From NCBI GenBank assembly GCA_000827495.1, contig KN817556.1, positions 62,001-126,000 on the forward strand: 64,000 nt of DNA, written 5' to 3'. Of the stretch, positions 60,186 to 64,000 are shown piece by piece. The DNA comes from Hypholoma sublateritium FD-334 SS-4. Lineage: Eukaryota; Basidiomycota; Agaricomycetes; Agaricales; Strophariaceae. A model generated the notes under the pieces. The model made no database searches. It was not told the origin of the DNA and worked only from the letters and a program-made list of their open reading frames with translations. How positions within the stretch are numbered: position 1 is the stretch's first letter; each line of letters begins with the position of its first letter. Both the position numbers and the translations under genes were made by a program.

Positions 60186-61617
60186 ATGGAGAACACTCCG
60201 GCTGAATTCACCGCGGAAGAAATCACCGCACTTTCCTACGACGACAGCGTTGCCTACGAGGAGCAGGTGCCGACCGACGCAGAGAGGGCCTCACTCGCGA
60301 AGCGGATCGGCACAAGCAAAGTTTACCTGCTGTCAGAGTCGTCGGCGATCGCCCGCGGGGGAAAGGTGCGCTGGTAGCATGTCCTGCGGGCGCACAGACA
60401 TGGGAACCTGATGCGCGCGTTGACCGTATTTCTTTGAAGCGCAAACACGATGACGGCGAAGATGAAGACCGAATGATGGAGGACGACGAGATGGAGGATA
60501 GTACGTGTCAATATATGCATTGGTGGAATTTACAGTCTAAATACTGCTATATGAAGGCCTGGTGTACCGCAGCAACGCGATTCTATTAAACGGGTCGCCC
60601 ATCGCACATCTGCCCACTGCGCGAATATTCGTCTACGCCACACACTTTGACGCCCACCCTATGGGTCTGGAATGGGTGGACGACAACACATGCGTTCTTG
60701 TCTTCGAGTCAAAGAGAGATGCGCGCTCAGCGTTCAGCCGCCTGCAAAAATCGACCGCAGAGGAGCCTGACATGGACGAATATTTCACCGGGAAGCCGTT
60801 CCCTGTGGCGCTTTGGCCGCCAGAAGAGCGCATCACCGAGACTCTTGGCCAGGGTCAGGGACTCAAAGGCATCATACGCATGCGTTGGGCCAAAGTTGAT
60901 GACGTGAAAAAGAAAGGCGCCATGAAGGAAAGCAAGTTCTACCAAAAGCACGGTTCGTCAGCAGGGAAGGAGCTGTTCGACGGCCGCGACCTGCCGCCTG
61001 CTAAACGGCGGAGGGGAGACCGACACGAAGATGACGAGATGCGTAAAGCACAACTAGACGACGAACTGGATCAGTTTCTCGCTGAAGACGACAAAGAGGA
61101 GGAAAAGCAGGAAAAGCAGGAAGAAGTTGAATCTGATGTTCCTGGCTCGCCGCCTTCTCGCATGCGCTCGGACTATATAGCTGGAGATGGTCGGACATTA
61201 CTGGAACGAACGTCGGTCTTGCGCCTACATGGCGCCGCCGCCGACGAACAGCCCGACCTTGCAACTCGGCTTACTATGCCTTCCACTCGACGTTCCAGGG
61301 GAGGTCGTCGTCGTCATCGTGATGGTGAGCCGACATTAGAGGTCAAATCAAGTCTACACGATCGAATGCAGGCACCTTTCTCCGAAAGGCTTGAATGGGG
61401 CCCTGGCCCGGATCGAAAACAAGAGTCGTCGCGTCGAGGTGGGGTTGGTCGGAATCGGGACAGGGATAGGGACCTCGCTATAAACGGTATGGCAAGGAGC
61501 TCGAACGACCCAGGAAGACGACGGAGATCAGAACGACCAGTGCGGACGGCTGAACGACCGCGAAAAACACAACAGGAGCTCGATGACGAGCTAGACGCAT
61601 TTCTCAACCATGGTTGA
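60186..61617 (+). CDS. nuclear cap-binding protein subunit 3-like (NCBP3)
   Basis: Start MENTPAEFTAEEITALSYDD at 60,186. The RRM-like NCBP3 region begins LVYRSNAILLNGSPIAHLPT, then RIFVYATHFDAHPMGLEWVD and TCVLVFESKRDARSAFSRL, a spacing recognisable from human NCBP3. A basic/acidic middle (PPAKRRRGDRHEDDE, DDELDQFLAED) and an RGG/RR-rich tail end with KTQQELDDELDAFLNHG, which resembles the duplicated C-terminal motif of FOP/CHTOP and ALY-type export factors. Likely mRNA cap binding and export. The first intron is odd. GGK is followed by a stop unless 32 nt (GTGCGC to CACAG, 60,366-60,397) are removed, an unusually short intron. The second intron ends with AAG before LVYRS. About 460 residues. 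Confidence 0.82.
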
Positions 61618-62013
61618 TAACATGCGGTATTATACGGATGCTTTTGACGAACAAATGCATCGTCTTCAGAGGATTATATATGGCTTCAATTCATTATTTA
61701 CCCTTAGCCCCTCTCTACTCAATAGTACGTGCAAACTACGTATCTCATTCACAACTCAGTCCGTTCGTTCTCTGTCAGCTTCCCCTATATGCAGTCCTTC
61801 GTATAAAGCCACCAGGTTCCTAGTTGCAATCATCTGTACGCACAATAACACTGAAAGTGCCTTGGCCAAGGGCCTTGGGAGATTCTTCACTTTTTAGGAG
61901 TCCAGATCTAATTGTACCGGCATGTGCCACAGGCCGGAATTGCTTTGTCAGCAGGATTGGCGCTTGTTCACAGCCAGTTCGGAGTTGGGCTATCGGCCTT
62001 GTCTAAAACCATC
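61618..62013. other. intergenic region
   Basis: 3' flank of the NCBP3-like gene and upstream region of the EAF gene. Confidence 0.6.
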
Positions 62014-63670
62014 ATGGCGAGCTCCAGCTCATGGATGCCACCGCAAGGTCGCCATACTGTCAACATAGGCTCCTCCCTGAACAGAGCTATCAAGAACAGA
62101 AAGCTTAAAGGCTCCCCAGCTCCCACGACGAAGCGCTCCAACCTCCCAGAGAGGGATTTCTATTCATTCAAATGTATGGGATTCTACGACAGTCTGCGAG
62201 GTTGACCAACTTATGTTCTTTTATTACGCATGCAGTCAACTTCAAGGCTTCATCGACGGATGCCACGAAGGCCGGCTCAATAGAAACGACGAAGGGGCCG
62301 GAGAACACCCTGGTTCGGGCAGAGTATCCCAGCACACAGGTGAGTCGTCTAGCCATGCCCTTGAATTATTACTAACGCAGAAGAAGGCTGGAGAGGTCCA
62401 CAAATTTAATGGAGTAGAACAAACTGCCCGAGATGTAGATTGTATACTTATTTATGACGAAGACACGGGGGTCAGTCACTCCTTCCCGCACTCAGGCCCG
62501 TAACTCATGACTTCCAACAGCAATATACTCTAGAGAAACTCGATTCCTACATTCAATTGAAGTTTGACCGCAAAGTGATGGTGTCTCCTCAGCCTGCTTC
62601 CCGTACGTGTCTAAACCCTAGTCACTGCTGCGTTGAGCTCATGGATGATTATAATATATGTAATATGAAATACAGCAGCACCAATAGCTACAGGAAAGGG
62701 TAAAGCGAAACAAGAGGAATCCGACATGGCATCCGCGGTTGAGGAGGACCCTCCGCGCCAGACGGATGTCAAACGCCAGACTGATGCCACCAATCTTGAT
62801 GAAATCATGCGGCAAGCAGTCGCAATGCGCCGGGAAGAAGAAGAAGAAGAGGGCGGAGAGGTGGAACCACCGCGTCGAACTCCACCTCGCGTCCCGTCTC
62901 CCCTCCCTCCACCCAAGGCAGCGCGAGCTGTGAAACCTATACCCAGAGCACGCGCCGAACTACCGCCCAAACCGGCCCAGCCACCACCCGTGGCTACTGC
63001 GCCTCCGCCTCCGCCGCCGCCGAAGGTGAAGGCAGCACCCACAAAGCCAAAGAAAGTGAAGAATCCACCGCCGACGTCCTACCCCGACGAGGAGGTAATA
63101 GAATTCGGCAAGCCCGCGAAGCGCTCGCGCCCGTCGCCGCCGCGGCAGGTGGCACCGCCCCCGCGGATCTCGTCGCCAGTCAGTCTGTCCTTCCCAGGAG
63201 GGTCGACTCCCGCGTTCGCTCCGCCGCCCGCGCCCCCTGTCGCGAAGCCCGCCGTGGCGCGCAATATTCCGCCCGCGCCGGCCCCGCAACCGGAGATGCC
63301 GCCGTCGCCGCCGATAATGCAGTTGGACAGCGATGACGACGACGAGGAAGATTGGGAGCAGGTCCCCACGGTGACGCCAGTCATTGCACAGCCGGACTAC
63401 GAGGCAGAGCTCGAGGAAGCCATTTTCGGAGACGGATTTTCGGACGCAGACGGCGGCGAGGACATAGATGTGAATGCGTTTGAGCAAGAGATGAATGAGC
63501 AGATGGACCCCGACTCCGAGGACGACTTTTTGGCGGCGATGATATCGCCGGAGCCTGAGCGCCCGGCAACCGGGCAGCCCATTTCGTTGAACAGGTTGGC
63601 ATCTGGTACTGGTGCGGCGGACAGTGACGAGGACGATTTCTCGAGCAGCGACGAAAGCGACGAGGATTGA
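62014..63670 (+). CDS. ELL-associated factor (EAF) transcription elongation protein
   Basis: Partner of ELL that stimulates RNA polymerase II elongation. Start MASSSSWMPPQGRHTVNIGS at 62,014, then LNRAIKNRKLKGSPAPTTKR and DFYSFK. Splicing across four short introns gives FNFKASSTDATKAGSIETTK, VRAEYPSTQ, KFNGVEQTARDVDCILIYDE, DTG, and QYTLEKLDSYIQLKFDRK, the EAF N-terminal domain. The large last exon is Pro-rich (PPPPKVKAAPTKPKK), has an acidic coiled region (NLDEIMRQAVAMRREEEEEE) and ends in acidic runs (DSDEDDFSSSDESDED), the usual transactivation-type tail of EAF proteins. About 470 residues. All introns GT-AG. Confidence 0.9.
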
Positions 63671-64000
63671 GGACTGATTTCCGGGGCACCATAGAACAGC
63701 GAAAAGATGTTGGTTAACCTTTCTTGGTATGGATCGACCGGGATGGCAGAGTAGGATGACATTCATGCAATTTATCAAATTTATCTATGGAAGAACTTTT
63801 TATCTACCCACATCTTATATCATACCATCACACCTTGTACAGCACACTCCAACAAATACATTTATTGCAGATAGCAATGCACATCTCACTTCTAATAAGA
63901 GCAGAGGGTTTTTTTTGTGAACCCACAGTTGCAATTTCATTTCGTCTACGGAGCGGTAGAAATAAAATAAAAGCTACGATGGAAACCACGAAAGTACCTC
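63671..64000. other. 3' flank of EAF gene to window end
   Basis: No gene seen. Confidence 0.6.

Overview
This window is nuclear DNA from a basidiomycete fungus, most likely an Agaricomycete. Genes are cut by many short introns of about 45-80 bp with GTRNGT-like donors. Several families are typical of that group: DUF6534-type membrane proteins, divergent F-box proteins, and a duplicated basidiomycete gene with a DUF6697-like core. LIS1, ERG2, KRR1, eS25 and uL2 orthologues are plainly eukaryotic. No prophage, IS element or CRISPR array is present.

Layout. 0.25-1.6 kb: an alpha/beta hydrolase (minus). 1.7-6.7 kb: a tandem 2.2 kb duplication carrying two paralogous genes whose tails repeat an LEYVD motif. 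7.36-8.83 kb: a DUF6534-like membrane protein. 9.62-11.57 kb: a large palindromic repeat; relatives lie at 28.07-30.25 kb. About 12.6-24.1 kb: an exceptionally GC-rich, CpG-rich, stop-poor block. I support only one gene in it (17,376-18,262, minus). It also holds a tandem segmental duplication and ~240-bp units with pyrimidine tracts and a GCGCATGCGC palindrome. 25.68-26.93 kb: a secreted protein. 30.5-32.5 kb: an F-box-like protein.

From 33 kb on the window is gene-dense and mostly housekeeping: LIS1/PAC1 (dynein regulation), a disordered protein with an internal duplication, ERG2 (ergosterol C-8 isomerase), a BAHD-type acyltransferase, the glucosidase II beta subunit, ribosomal protein eS25, an FGGY kinase, an SH3 adaptor, a long Q-rich protein with an SSXT/SS18-like segment, ribosomal protein uL2, KRR1, an NCBP3-like cap-binding protein, and an EAF-type elongation factor. 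Two head-to-head pairs share very short promoters: glucosidase II beta/eS25 and KRR1/NCBP3-like.

The least explained material is the GC-rich block with its periodic repeats, the palindromic repeat family, and the SSXT-like protein. Gene models were read by eye from splice signals and frame continuity; exon edges are best guesses unless stated exactly.
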